DNA of 8,483 nt from assembly GCA_023443925.1 (NCBI GenBank), contig JAEZSL010000034.1, positions 1 through 8,483 on the forward strand, read 5' to 3'. Position numbers and translations under genes: made by a program. Each line of letters opens with the position of its first letter. Within the stretch, counting starts at the first letter, position 1. This document shows, one piece after another, positions 1-6,451 of the stretch. This DNA comes from Bacillota bacterium. GTDB taxonomy: Bacteria > Bacillota_A > Clostridia > Lachnospirales > Lachnospiraceae. The notes under the pieces are model-generated. The model did not search any database and was not told where the DNA came from. It was given only the letters and a program-made list of their open reading frames with translations.

Positions 1-1
1 A

Positions 2-826
2 AGGCACGAAGACTATGTAACCAATTATCTGATCTTTGGTATCGAAGAATTCGGGGGAGCCAGAAATACCGATTCCATGATGATTGCCTCCATCAATACC
101 AAAGATGATACCTTAAAGCTTACCTCGTTGCTTCGTGACAGCTATGTTGATATACAAGGTTATAAAGCAAATAAATTGAATTCTGCTTATGCAAAGGGCG
201 GAGCGAGATTATTGGTTGATACGATAGAAAAGAATTATAAGGTCCAAATCGACGGTTATGTATCGGTTGATTTCAAATCCTTTGAGAAAATAGTTGATCT
301 ATTAGGCGGCGTAAAAATTGAGCTGGGGAAAGAAGAAGCAAGATACCTTAACAAAACCAATTACATATCCCAAAAGAAATATCGAAATGTAAAAAAAGGT
401 GTTAATCATCTCAATGGCAATCAGGTAATGGGATATGTCCGCGTACGAAAAGTAAAAACTCTGGGCGGAGTAAATAATGACTATGGTCGTATTGTCCGAC
501 AGCAAAGAGCTTTAAAAGCGATATTTGATAGCTATAAATCTCCAAAAAATCTGTTCAAAATTCTATCCGTTACAAAAGAAAGTCTGGGCTATGTAACAAC
601 GAATTTAACACAGGATCAGATAGAAAAAGCAATGGCGGACGTGGTTGAGAATAAAATAACAACCTTGGATACCTTCCGAATTCCGGCTGACGGAGCCTTT
701 GATGCTCCTAAGAAATACAATGGAATCACTTATCCGATTGTTTTAGATTGGGATAAGAATAGAGTTGAATTATATAAGTTCATATTTGATGATACAGAGA
801 AGGAAGCGGTTGCCGCATTAAAGTGA
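2..826 (+). CDS. LytR-CpsA-Psr (LCP) family cell-wall polymer ligase, 3' part
   Basis: The reading frame is open from base 2, so the gene begins outside the window; the ATG at 77 is internal. The 274 visible residues contain most of an LCP domain: NYLIFGIEEFGGARNTDS (about residues 8-25), the LLRDSYV motif (Arg45-Asp46), KLNSAYAKGG (about 58-67), VDFKSFEKIVDLLGGV, GYVRVRK (about 144-150) and DYGRIVRQQRALK. The conserved Arg and Asp residues that bind the polyprenyl-pyrophosphate substrate in this family are present. Family members are membrane-anchored, extracytoplasmic enzymes that transfer teichoic acid or capsule polymers from a lipid carrier to peptidoglycan. The expected N-terminal membrane anchor lies upstream of the window. 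The gene ends in a terminator, so it is the last gene of its transcript. The family call is secure; the polymer substrate cannot be told. Confidence 0.93.
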   Translation, partial: RHEDYVTNYLIFGIEEFGGARNTDSMMIASINTKDDTLKLTSLLRDSYVDIQGYKANKLNSAYAKGGARLLVDTIEKNYKVQIDGYVSVDFKSFEKIVDLLGGVKIELGKEEARYLNKTNYISQKKYRNVKKGVNHLNGNQVMGYVRVRKVKTLGGVNNDYGRIVRQQRALKAIFDSYKSPKNLFKILSVTKESLGYVTTNLTQDQIEKAMADVVENKITTLDTFRIPADGAFDAPKKYNGITYPIVLDWDKNRVELYKFIFDDTEKEAVAALK

Positions 827-861
827 TAATTCAGGATTGTTATGTAAAAAATATATATCTC

Positions 862-889
862 AATACCTGCTCGAAGGAGCAGGTATTTT
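862..889 (+). terminator. Rho-independent terminator after the LCP gene
   Basis: A perfect 11-bp stem (AATACCTGCTC / GAGCAGGTATT, arms 862-872 and 877-887) with a GAAG loop runs into a short T stretch. It lies 36 bases after the LCP stop codon. Confidence 0.85.
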
Positions 890-1090
890 CATAAATTATT
901 ATTACTACTTATTCTCTCAGATTAGATGGACCGAATGGCTCAGGGAACAACGACTATAAAAAATTTACAGATTAATTATATCCGACGGATGACATGGCCA
1001 GTGTTTTTTGCGTACCATTAATTATGTAAGGAAAAAGGGATATCGAAAGAGATTGTCCCAAAAAAATGCAGACGGATTTATTTGTGTTAA

Positions 1091-1468
1091 AATGGAGTTG
1101 CCAAATGCTCGCTTGACACCAAGGAATCCCCAGTCCCATATGATGGCTTGGGTCTGGCTGGCAATACTGTCAAACCGCACTTTAATCTTGAGGAACAGCA
1201 GATATTGTCTACTTTATTGTCATGGAACTTCCCATTTGTGCCATAGAAGACAACAGTGCTATTTTCGGGGCGGGTGACCATATCTCATACACTGGACTAA
1301 TCCATGGGGTAAGTAAAGTTAAAATATACCCCCTTTCACAAGGAAGCCTGTTGGTGTAACTATGATTTACCAACCTTTGACCATGAGGTCGAATTTAAAG
1401 ATATCGCAAGGTTAAGCATCACAAACAGAGCAATAGAGTTTTACATTGGGTTATATAATGCGGTATAA
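1091..1468 (+). pseudogene. Probable decayed gene, unidentified, broken by frameshifts
   Basis: No intact gene covers 827-1487, but three protein-like stretches follow each other on the + strand in shifting frames. Frame 2 at 1091-1246 includes PYDGLGLAGNTVKPHFNLEE and ends at TAG. Frame 1 at 1222-1359 includes SAIFGAGDHISYTGLIHGV and ends at TAA. Frame 2 at 1313-1468 includes WCNYDLPTFDHEVEFKDIAR and ends at TAA. Read through two frame changes, they give one continuous, balanced protein sequence, as expected of a gene fragment with indels. I do not recognise the family. The 89-aa open frame that starts at 1008 crosses the same DNA but reads as a poor protein. The last stop lies 20 bases before the next gene's start, so the remnant may once have been its operon partner. 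Confidence 0.35.
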
Positions 1469-1469
1469 A
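1440..1469 (+). promoter_or_regulatory. Possible promoter for the P-loop gene
   Basis: TTTACA at 1440-1445 and TATAAA at 1464-1469 are 18 bases apart, each 5/6 to the vegetative sigma consensus. The transcript would start near 1476, just ahead of the AGAGGA ribosome binding site at 1477-1482, leaving a very short leader. A separate TATAAT at 1454-1459 has no good -35 partner. Confidence 0.35.
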
Positions 1470-1487
1470 TGAAAACAGAGGACTTTT

Positions 1488-2585
1488 ATGGAAAACACAC
1501 GATTAATTATGTTAGAGGGATTACCTGGGACAGGAAAATCAACAAATTCATTTTTTTTGTCAATGCAACTTGAATGTGAAGAAAAAACAGTAAAATGGGC
1601 TCACGAAGTAGCACGACCGCATCCTGTTTTGTTTTTTAGTGAAGCGTGCTTAACTAAAGAGGAATATGATTCAATATTGAAAGCATACCCAAATTCTGAA
1701 CCTATATTAAATAAAGTAGCTGTATTTAGGAAAAATACAATAGGAATTGACTTACTTGAACTCGAATGGAATTATATAAACGATATTGGTACAAGTTTTT
1801 TACAAGCATTACAAGAATATGATGTTATGACTTTTCCGCTTGATAAGTATAAAACTGTAGCTTTGGAAAAGTGGGCATACTTTACAGAAAAAGCTTTAGA
1901 GAATGAAACCGAGATTTATATACTGGATAGTAGCATATTCCAGTATCAAATCTTTACTTTCCTCCTGAAAAATGCTTCATATAAAGAAATAGAGCAGTTT
2001 TTTGGGAAGTTAATAAAAATTGTAAAACCACTGAACCCAAGCCTTGTATATTTTTATAGAGAAGATACACAAGAAACAATTAATTTTCTGGAAAACCTTA
2101 GAGGAAAAGAATTTATGGAGTGGATATGGGAACGGGATAAAGACCAACCATACTACATTAATAAGCCCAGAGAAGCGGAAAGTCACAAACAATTCCTTAT
2201 AGATTATGCCAATATTGCTAAACAACTTTTTGATATAGCAGATTGCCGAAAGACTTCAATAGAGATAACCAATCAAGACTGGAAAACATACGAAAATGAA
2301 TTATTATCATTTTTTGGAGCAAAACTCAAATCACATCCGAATGTTCTTCCGCCAAGCGGGATTTTTAAAAATGAATGTTTAAACCAAAGCATTGAAGTAA
2401 ACGGACTGTCAATTAAAGACCCTTACGGAGAAATGAGAACTATTATACCAAAATCTAATTGTGAGTTTTATGTCGAGTGCTTGCCTGTTATACTGCACTT
2501 TGATGGAACAGAGAAGATAGTTATATCTGGCGGACAGATATGTGACCAGTGGACTACTTTCGGAACACAATTTGTGAGAGGTTAG
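1488..2585 (+). CDS. P-loop NTPase, nucleoside/thymidylate kinase-like fold, unknown substrate
   Basis: This is a 365-aa protein. The start is set by AGAGGA at 1477-1482, five bases before the ATG. A Walker A motif, GLPGTGKS, sits at residues 11-18 right after the first beta strand, the usual position in small-molecule kinases. IYILDSS (143-149) resembles the Walker B/DR-type strand of thymidylate kinases. R205-GKEFMEWIWERD could act as the LID region that closes over ATP. Residues 190-290 are helical and charged. Residues about 291-365 form a separate segment rich in beta-type residues, with four cysteines in 291-365 (296, 325, 331, 352), beyond the size of a normal dTMP kinase (about 210 aa). 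The protein has no signal peptide or membrane helix and is likely cytoplasmic. I cannot name its substrate. It stands alone on its transcript, flanked by debris, which fits an acquired accessory gene. The nucleotide-binding call is firm; kinase activity is inferred. Confidence 0.75.
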   Translation: MENTRLIMLEGLPGTGKSTNSFFLSMQLECEEKTVKWAHEVARPHPVLFFSEACLTKEEYDSILKAYPNSEPILNKVAVFRKNTIGIDLLELEWNYINDIGTSFLQALQEYDVMTFPLDKYKTVALEKWAYFTEKALENETEIYILDSSIFQYQIFTFLLKNASYKEIEQFFGKLIKIVKPLNPSLVYFYREDTQETINFLENLRGKEFMEWIWERDKDQPYYINKPREAESHKQFLIDYANIAKQLFDIADCRKTSIEITNQDWKTYENELLSFFGAKLKSHPNVLPPSGIFKNECLNQSIEVNGLSIKDPYGEMRTIIPKSNCEFYVECLPVILHFDGTEKIVISGGQICDQWTTFGTQFVRG

Positions 2586-2684
2586 TAGATTTATTGACTG
2601 AACAAAATAAGCAAACTGAAATACTATGCTGGATTTAAACTCCTCACATGATTATACATTTTATCTTCGTTGAGACTACATAAT

Positions 2685-2783
2685 ATAACGACCGTGTTCC
2701 TCACAGATGACAGCCTGTTAAAAATGCTGTACCTAGCCACGAGGGACATCACAAAAAAATGGTCAGGGCATCGTCAGGACTGA
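2685..2783 (+). pseudogene. IS256-family (Mutator-type) transposase, C-terminal remnant
   Basis: The frame reads ITTVFLTDDSLLKMLYLATR followed by DITKKWSGHRQD and then a TGA. This matches the end of IS256-type transposases, where a TDxSLLKxLYLAxxDITKKW segment is followed by a tryptophan (…DWG…). Here the codon at that position is TGA instead of TGG, so the frame stops early, and the sequence after it no longer resembles the family. None of the catalytic DDE region is present and no terminal repeats are evident. It is a scar of an old insertion, not a functional element. The match is from memory of the family. Confidence 0.65.
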
Positions 2784-2795
2784 GGGCATACAAAC

Positions 2796-2830
2796 ATGGG
2801 CAAGAACCAATGAGAAATGGTCTTGCCCAT
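2796..2830 (-). terminator. Hairpin downstream of the RHS/small membrane protein genes, possible terminator
   Basis: Ten-base arms ATGGGCAAGA (2796-2805) and TCTTGCCCAT (2821-2830) pair perfectly and extend by two GC pairs past a one-base bulge. The hairpin is 58 bases past the stop of the 59-aa gene on the minus strand. Neither side has a real T run (the minus side reads GTTTGTATG), so termination would be weak. It could instead be a leftover of a mobile element. Confidence 0.4.
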
Positions 2831-2887
2831 AAATTACAATAAAATTTTATATCAGTTTTTCGAGTTTACACGTACTTTAAAACGGTC

Positions 2888-3067
2888 TCATTTTCTTCGT
2901 TTGATCTTTCCTTTTATTCGCTCACATATAAATGCTTCCACTCCACCGATTAGACCTACTATTATTGCTTGAATCCAATAATTATCAAGAGATATAAAGA
3001 GTGTACGTTGTAACGTAAAAGCTATAATAATAAATACTACAATTGCTACGGTATAGATTTTCCACAT
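2888..3067 (-). CDS. Small two-helix membrane protein, candidate partner (immunity?) of the RHS C-terminus
   Basis: A 59-aa ORF begins MWKIYTVAIVVFIIIAFTLQ and ends KGKIKRRK. The ribosome binding site AGGTGAG lies five bases before the ATG. Helix 1 spans about residues 3-19 and helix 2 about 30-47; a strongly basic tail (RIKGKIKRRK) should remain in the cytoplasm, so both ends likely face inward. It starts 17 bases after the RHS stop codon on the same strand, so the two are almost certainly co-transcribed. Immunity genes of polymorphic toxins usually sit directly after the toxin gene, and the RHS C-terminus here is itself membrane-seeking. A protective role is therefore possible, but it is inference from position only. 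I do not recognise the family. Confidence 0.6.
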   Translation of the reverse strand: MWKIYTVAIVVFIIIAFTLQRTLFISLDNYWIQAIIVGLIGGVEAFICERIKGKIKRRK

Positions 3068-3084
3068 TTTTACTCACCTGCTTT

Positions 3085-4506
3085 CTAATAGATTGTGTAT
3101 GTTCTCGATCTCACTAGCGGAATCCAAACTTGAAATTTTAAGTCTTTATTAATGTACTTTCTAGTGAGTGTGCCACCTATTATCCAACCTATTGCACCGC
3201 CAATTGCTTGTGCATAAACGAGACCAGGACCGGTTCCACTAAAAATAACTGTTGCTATTATTATACCTAATGCAGAGCTGCTTGCAGTTATTACGTCACG
3301 CAAAAAGTCTCTTTTTAGAATAATAGTTATAGTAGCATTTCCTGTTGGATCAACATTAAAGACGGGATTATTGGCACAATAGATATACGAATTAGGGAGC
3401 AAAGTTAAAATATTTATAAATCGAGCTGGATTTTTTGTATATACGTCAATAAGTCCTTTTGTAATCAGTGGATTTTCTGCATTAATAAATCTTCCAATAC
3501 TCGGATCATAATATCTCGCCATCAGATAATATAATCCGGTATATTCATCGTACCGATATCCGGCATACCGATATGAATTAGCTGATGCCATTGTTCCCAA
3601 TTGCCCTGTGACATTTCCCCAAGCATCATACTCATAGGTTGCCACAATAGCTCCATTACTATTCGTCAATCCAATTGTATCACCATGTGCGTTTAAATGA
3701 TAATAGTAAGTTGCACCGTTTTTGGTAAAAGTTACAGGATTTCCGAAAGAGTCCCACGTATATTCGGCCGTAATATTGTTAGCAGCATCTGTTTCGTATA
3801 TAACCTTATTGTTATTATCATTATAATGAAAATAAGTCGTGACGCCCGACACAGTTGCACTTACCCGTCGTCCCTTATCATCGTATACAAAGGATGCAAT
3901 CATATTTCCGGCTGAGTCCTTCACCTGTTTTAACTGATTGATCTCATCATATACAAAGATTCGATTACCGTTATTTATCAGGTTACCGTTTACATCATAG
4001 GTGTATTGCTGCGCTCCAACAAAAATAAGTTCATTTGCACTATTATAAGTATAAGCAGTTATAGTAGCACTTCCAAAAGGCGGTATATACTTTTTTTGAA
4101 TAATATTGCCGGCTGCATCATATTGATAATCTATTTCTGCACCTTCTAAAGATGTTTCCTTTACTAATTGATTTAATGAATCATAATTATATGAAAGATT
4201 TCCCACACTGGTTATTATATTAGTGGTATTTCCGTTTGTATCGTAAGAGTATAATAAGAAGTCAAACGGTGTACTACCCGTATTGTAATTTCCTATGGAA
4301 ACTATCCGGCCCAAAGCATCATAGACAAAAGTTGTATAAATTCCGTTTGAACGTTGAATCGTTACAACATTTCCCCGTTCATCATAAATGATGTTAGCAA
4401 GGTTTGCAGAATTTCTTTGGAGCGCAATCATTTGATTTAATTTATCATAAGTAGCTCCAAACCCAGCACAAGAAAAGGCTACTGGAAAGTTTCCAGTAGC
4501 ACACAT
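3085..4506 (-). CDS. RHS/YD-repeat protein, N-terminally truncated, with hydrophobic variable C-terminus
   Basis: The 473-residue frame carries repeated YD units (for example YDERGNVVTI at 41-50, VYDALGRIVS at 61-70, YDVNGNLINN at 170-179, YEYDAWGNVT at 291-300). The RHS-associated core follows: YRYAGYRYDEYTGLYYLMAR (312-331), YYDPSIGRFI, and a closing DPTG at 386-389. After this boundary comes an 84-aa tail containing two hydrophobic stretches (about 404-423 and 429-446) with glycine-zipper spacing (GGAIGWIIGG) and a basic end. RHS proteins are usually secreted or surface proteins of 1,000 aa or more whose shell encloses a C-terminal toxin. This one lacks a signal peptide and most of the shell. 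The ATG at 4506 has no convincing ribosome binding site, and its first ten codons lie inside a terminator palindrome, so the gene is probably a 5'-truncated fragment or orphan module. The RHS call is firm; function is doubtful. Confidence 0.8.
   Translation of the reverse strand: MCATGNFPVAFSCAGFGATYDKLNQMIALQRNSANLANIIYDERGNVVTIQRSNGIYTTFVYDALGRIVSIGNYNTGSTPFDFLLYSYDTNGNTTNIITSVGNLSYNYDSLNQLVKETSLEGAEIDYQYDAAGNIIQKKYIPPFGSATITAYTYNSANELIFVGAQQYTYDVNGNLINNGNRIFVYDEINQLKQVKDSAGNMIASFVYDDKGRRVSATVSGVTTYFHYNDNNNKVIYETDAANNITAEYTWDSFGNPVTFTKNGATYYYHLNAHGDTIGLTNSNGAIVATYEYDAWGNVTGQLGTMASANSYRYAGYRYDEYTGLYYLMARYYDPSIGRFINAENPLITKGLIDVYTKNPARFINILTLLPNSYIYCANNPVFNVDPTGNATITIILKRDFLRDVITASSSALGIIIATVIFSGTGPGLVYAQAIGGAIGWIIGGTLTRKYINKDLKFQVWIPLVRSRTYTIY
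4471..4500 (-). terminator. Palindromic terminator of the membrane-protein gene
   Basis: GCTACTGGAAA (4478-4488) and TTTCCAGTAGC (4490-4500) are perfect 11-base inverted repeats around one base. On the minus strand the stem is followed by CTTTTCTT. It lies 53 bases after the stop of the membrane protein gene and would end its transcript. It coincides with the first codons of the RHS frame. Confidence 0.65.
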
Positions 4507-4553
4507 TCTACTCAGGCAGCGAGCCCTTACTGTTTACTTATTAAAATATTTAT

Positions 4554-5540
4554 TTAACTTGTTGGGAATACTTCATTTCTTAGGAAAAACTTTTTATTCA
4601 AAATATAAATTCCACACCAGCCTAGCAATAATAACAATTCTGCCAGGACAACAAGCCATAGTACCTGCGTGTACCCACCAATAATGCAAAATATAGTATT
4701 AACCAGAGGAATACCCAGGAAAGTAAACATGATTGGAAAATCTTTTCTGTAATTCAAAGATCTAACAAACCGACGATCCCAGAACTTAACGAAGGCTAAC
4801 AATAAAACTCCCACTGTAATTACAGAAAGTGCAATCAACATTACCCATTGCATATTAGAAGTTCTGGGGAAAAATGGTCCCATAAAATTAAATAAATTGG
4901 ATAAAGGTGAAACCAAACAAACGAGAGAAAGAATGGAAGCCAATATCGGATATAAATAACCAATTAGATTATTGTAGCCTTTCTTTTTATGCCACCATTC
5001 ACCGATTAAAATAAATGTAGTCCAGTATCCGGCTATATAAATCCATCCTGTAAAATTCATGACTGGTTCCCCATATATTACAGGTTCACCAGGTATCGGG
5101 TAATAACTCCATCTGCCAATGATTCCTTCCGAAGTTTGAAAAATCTGTTTTACTGCAACTGGATCCAATGAAAAGTCAAAAATCATAGCACTAAGTCCAG
5201 TAATGAATGGTTTCGTCCATGACGGTATATTTATCGTCTTCAATACACGTAACGTTGAGTAAACGATAAGAAACTCGATAATTGGAACAGTTAATGGTAT
5301 ATTGAATATCATTAGGATACTGCGTCCATATGCGTAAAAACCTTCATTTCCCATAAGTCCCATAGATACCGCAACATTTTCAAAGGCTGCGGCATAGAAA
5401 AAGACAAAACCTATGAATTGCATTAAGACTATCTTTGGACGCTGTTCGTTATTAATTATATAAAAAATCATTAAAGTGGCAATTATTAAAACTAAAATAT
5501 CTTGAATAAGCCATACAGGAACTAATGTTATATTTCCCAT
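4554..5540 (-). CDS. Polytopic membrane protein resembling the CruF/carotenoid-biosynthesis (DUF422) family
   Basis: I place the start at 5540, giving 328 aa. A GGAGGT ribosome binding site (5548-5553) lies seven bases before this ATG, while the longer frame's ATG at 5555 overlaps that site and cannot use it. About eight to nine hydrophobic segments span the protein (for example 10-30, 40-60, 75-98, 190-214, 230-252, 268-288, 293-315). The loop region FDFSLDPVAV (121-130), GRW (142-144) and YGEPVMNFTGW (156-166) matches the DxxxDPVA…G-W…YGxPxxNFxGW pattern I recall for the carotenoid biosynthesis/CruF family, whose characterised members hydrate carotenoid ends. No other carotenoid genes are nearby, so the substrate may be another isoprenoid or lipid. 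A TetR-type gene is divergent to it and probably controls it. Family call moderate, substrate unknown. Confidence 0.6.
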   Translation of the reverse strand: MGNITLVPVWLIQDILVLIIATLMIFYIINNEQRPKIVLMQFIGFVFFYAAAFENVAVSMGLMGNEGFYAYGRSILMIFNIPLTVPIIEFLIVYSTLRVLKTINIPSWTKPFITGLSAMIFDFSLDPVAVKQIFQTSEGIIGRWSYYPIPGEPVIYGEPVMNFTGWIYIAGYWTTFILIGEWWHKKKGYNNLIGYLYPILASILSLVCLVSPLSNLFNFMGPFFPRTSNMQWVMLIALSVITVGVLLLAFVKFWDRRFVRSLNYRKDFPIMFTFLGIPLVNTIFCIIGGYTQVLWLVVLAELLLLLGWCGIYILNKKFFLRNEVFPTS

Positions 5541-5572
5541 TGTTTGTACCTCCATTTAAAATTATGTTTGTA

Positions 5573-5584
5573 TTGAACGTTCAA
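5573..5584. promoter_or_regulatory. Palindromic operator, likely TetR-family binding site
   Basis: TTGAACGTTCAA is a perfect 12-bp palindrome that begins four bases downstream of the -10 box, covering the start point of the minus-strand transcript. A regulator bound there would block the membrane-protein promoter. Its position between divergent genes, one of them a TetR-type regulator, is the classic arrangement. Further GTTC half-sites lie at 5624, 5639 and 5669, and AAACGA (5653-5658) with TCGTTT (5671-5676) form a second, spaced inverted repeat. Confidence 0.6.
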
Positions 5585-5588
5585 ATAT

Positions 5589-5617
5589 ATTATACTGATA
5601 CAGTGTTACTTAATCAA
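5589..5617 (-). promoter_or_regulatory. Promoter of the membrane-protein gene
   Basis: On the minus strand TTGATT (5612-5617) and a perfect TATAAT (5589-5594) are separated by 17 bases, the ideal vegetative spacing. It is positioned to transcribe the gene starting at 5540. Confidence 0.8.
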
Positions 5618-5634
5618 CAGGCAGTTCGATAACA

Positions 5635-5664
5635 TTACGTTCGATATCTTACAAACGATATAAG
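5635..5664 (+). promoter_or_regulatory. Possible promoter of the TetR-type gene
   Basis: TTACGT (5635-5640) and TATAAG (5659-5664) are 18 bases apart. The elements overlap the GTTCGAT repeat at 5639-5645 and the AAACGA arm, so the gene may be autoregulated. Confidence 0.4.
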
Positions 5665-5700
5665 TATTGTTCGTTTACTGATTTATTTAGGGAGGATATT

Positions 5701-6294
5701 ATGGCATATGAAAAAGCAGATCATCGAGTGAGATATACAAAGATGGTTATTAAAAATAGTTTACTGGAACTTATGAGAGAGCATCCTATCAGCAAAGTTA
5801 CAGTGACAGATATATGCAAGAAAGCAGATATAAACCGCAATACTTTTTATTCACATTATGCGAATCAGTTTGAACTTCTATCAAATATTGAAGATGAGTT
5901 ATATGAAGAAATCAGACAGGTTGTGGGACATACTATGAACCTTGAAGCTTCTGGAAAACTATCATATGAAATTTGCAAGTATATAAAAGCAAATAGCAAT
6001 ATATGCGAAGTATTATTTTCAGAGAATGGGGATAAAGATTTATTAGAACGTATTCTTTATATCAGCCACGATTTAAATATAGAAAAATGGAAGAAGGAAG
6101 TAAAACATATAGATCAAAAGTTATTCGATAATTGGTATACATTTACTTCATATGGCAGTATAGCCATAATAAAAAAGTGGGTCAATAGTGGTATGAAGGA
6201 AAGTCCCAGTAAAATTGCTGCTTTTATTGATAAAGCGACAGAAGCAGTACCGAAAAATTTTATAAATGCGCCATTTCATGATGATAACCGGTAA
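5701..6294 (+). CDS. TetR/AcrR-family transcriptional regulator
   Basis: A 197-aa protein, typical TetR length. The start is fixed by GGGAGG at 5690-5695, five bases before the ATG. The N-terminal DNA-binding domain spans about residues 10-60; the helix-turn-helix is seen in VTVTDICKKADINRNTFYSH (33-52), a standard TetR signature with the terminal TFYxHY. The C-terminal ligand/dimer domain (about 75-180) ends in YGSIAIIKKWVNSGMKESPS (151-170), a pattern typical of the TetR_C_8 type found in DhaS-like regulators of Firmicutes. The gene diverges from the membrane-protein gene across 160 bases that hold a palindromic operator, so the most likely job is repression of that gene and perhaps of itself. 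The inducer is unknown. A terminator follows at 6375-6413. Confidence 0.92.
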   Translation: MAYEKADHRVRYTKMVIKNSLLELMREHPISKVTVTDICKKADINRNTFYSHYANQFELLSNIEDELYEEIRQVVGHTMNLEASGKLSYEICKYIKANSNICEVLFSENGDKDLLERILYISHDLNIEKWKKEVKHIDQKLFDNWYTFTSYGSIAIIKKWVNSGMKESPSKIAAFIDKATEAVPKNFINAPFHDDNR

Positions 6295-6345
6295 ATTTTA
6301 GAATATCGAAAGAGCAATAGAGCCTTTGCTTGGACCTATGAAACG

Positions 6346-6364
6346 TCTAAAAAGCAATTTTAGA
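6346..6364. repeat. AT-rich inverted repeat after the TetR-type gene
   Basis: TCTAAAA (6346-6352) and TTTTAGA (6358-6364) are perfect inverted arms around AGCAA. It may contribute to termination or mark an old junction; I see no more specific role. Confidence 0.35.
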
Positions 6365-6374
6365 AATATATCCT

Positions 6375-6413
6375 GCCGCCAAGGACCCACCAGCTTTAGG
6401 TGGCATCTTTTTT
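6375..6413 (+). terminator. Rho-independent terminator after the TetR-type gene
   Basis: CCACC (6387-6391) pairs with GGTGG (6399-6403), followed by TCTTTTTT. An alternative pairing of GCCGCC (6375-6380) with GGTGGC (6399-6404) through one G-U pair shares the same 3' arm. Two mutually exclusive stems are possible, but the simple reading is a terminator 80 bases past the TetR stop. Confidence 0.7.
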
Positions 6414-6451
6414 GACTGTTCAAGGCACGTTGAGACGGTGGTATTACTACA

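Larger units (their letters stand above)
827..1487. other. Gene-poor stretch between the LCP gene and the P-loop gene
   Basis: This stretch holds the LCP terminator, the probable decayed gene at 1091-1468 and a possible promoter at 1440-1469. Between 900 and 1090 I see no intact gene and no structured RNA. A short stretch at 926-1026 reads LDGPNGSGNNDYKKFTD, then a stop, then LYPTDDMASVFCVPL, and could be another piece of the decayed gene. Confidence 0.5.
2586..2887. other. Intergenic debris between the P-loop gene and the RHS-linked genes
   Basis: This stretch has no intact gene on either strand. It contains the transposase scar at 2685-2783 and the long hairpin at 2796-2830. I see no clear T-rich terminator directly after the P-loop gene. 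Confidence 0.6.

Noticed and set aside
1008..1277. An 89-aa open frame on the + strand
   Set aside because: Composition is not protein-like (rich in W, C, H, R), it lacks a ribosome binding site, and better protein-like stretches lie in other frames of the same DNA.
5541..5555. The upstream ATG at 5555 as start of the membrane protein
   Set aside because: It overlaps the GGAGGT ribosome binding site that properly serves the ATG at 5540, and has no site of its own.
5639..5676. Repeated GTTCGAT/ATCGTTT units as a possible CRISPR or iteron array
   Set aside because: Units are only 6-7 bases, few, mixed in orientation and confined to a promoter region; operator sites are the simpler reading.
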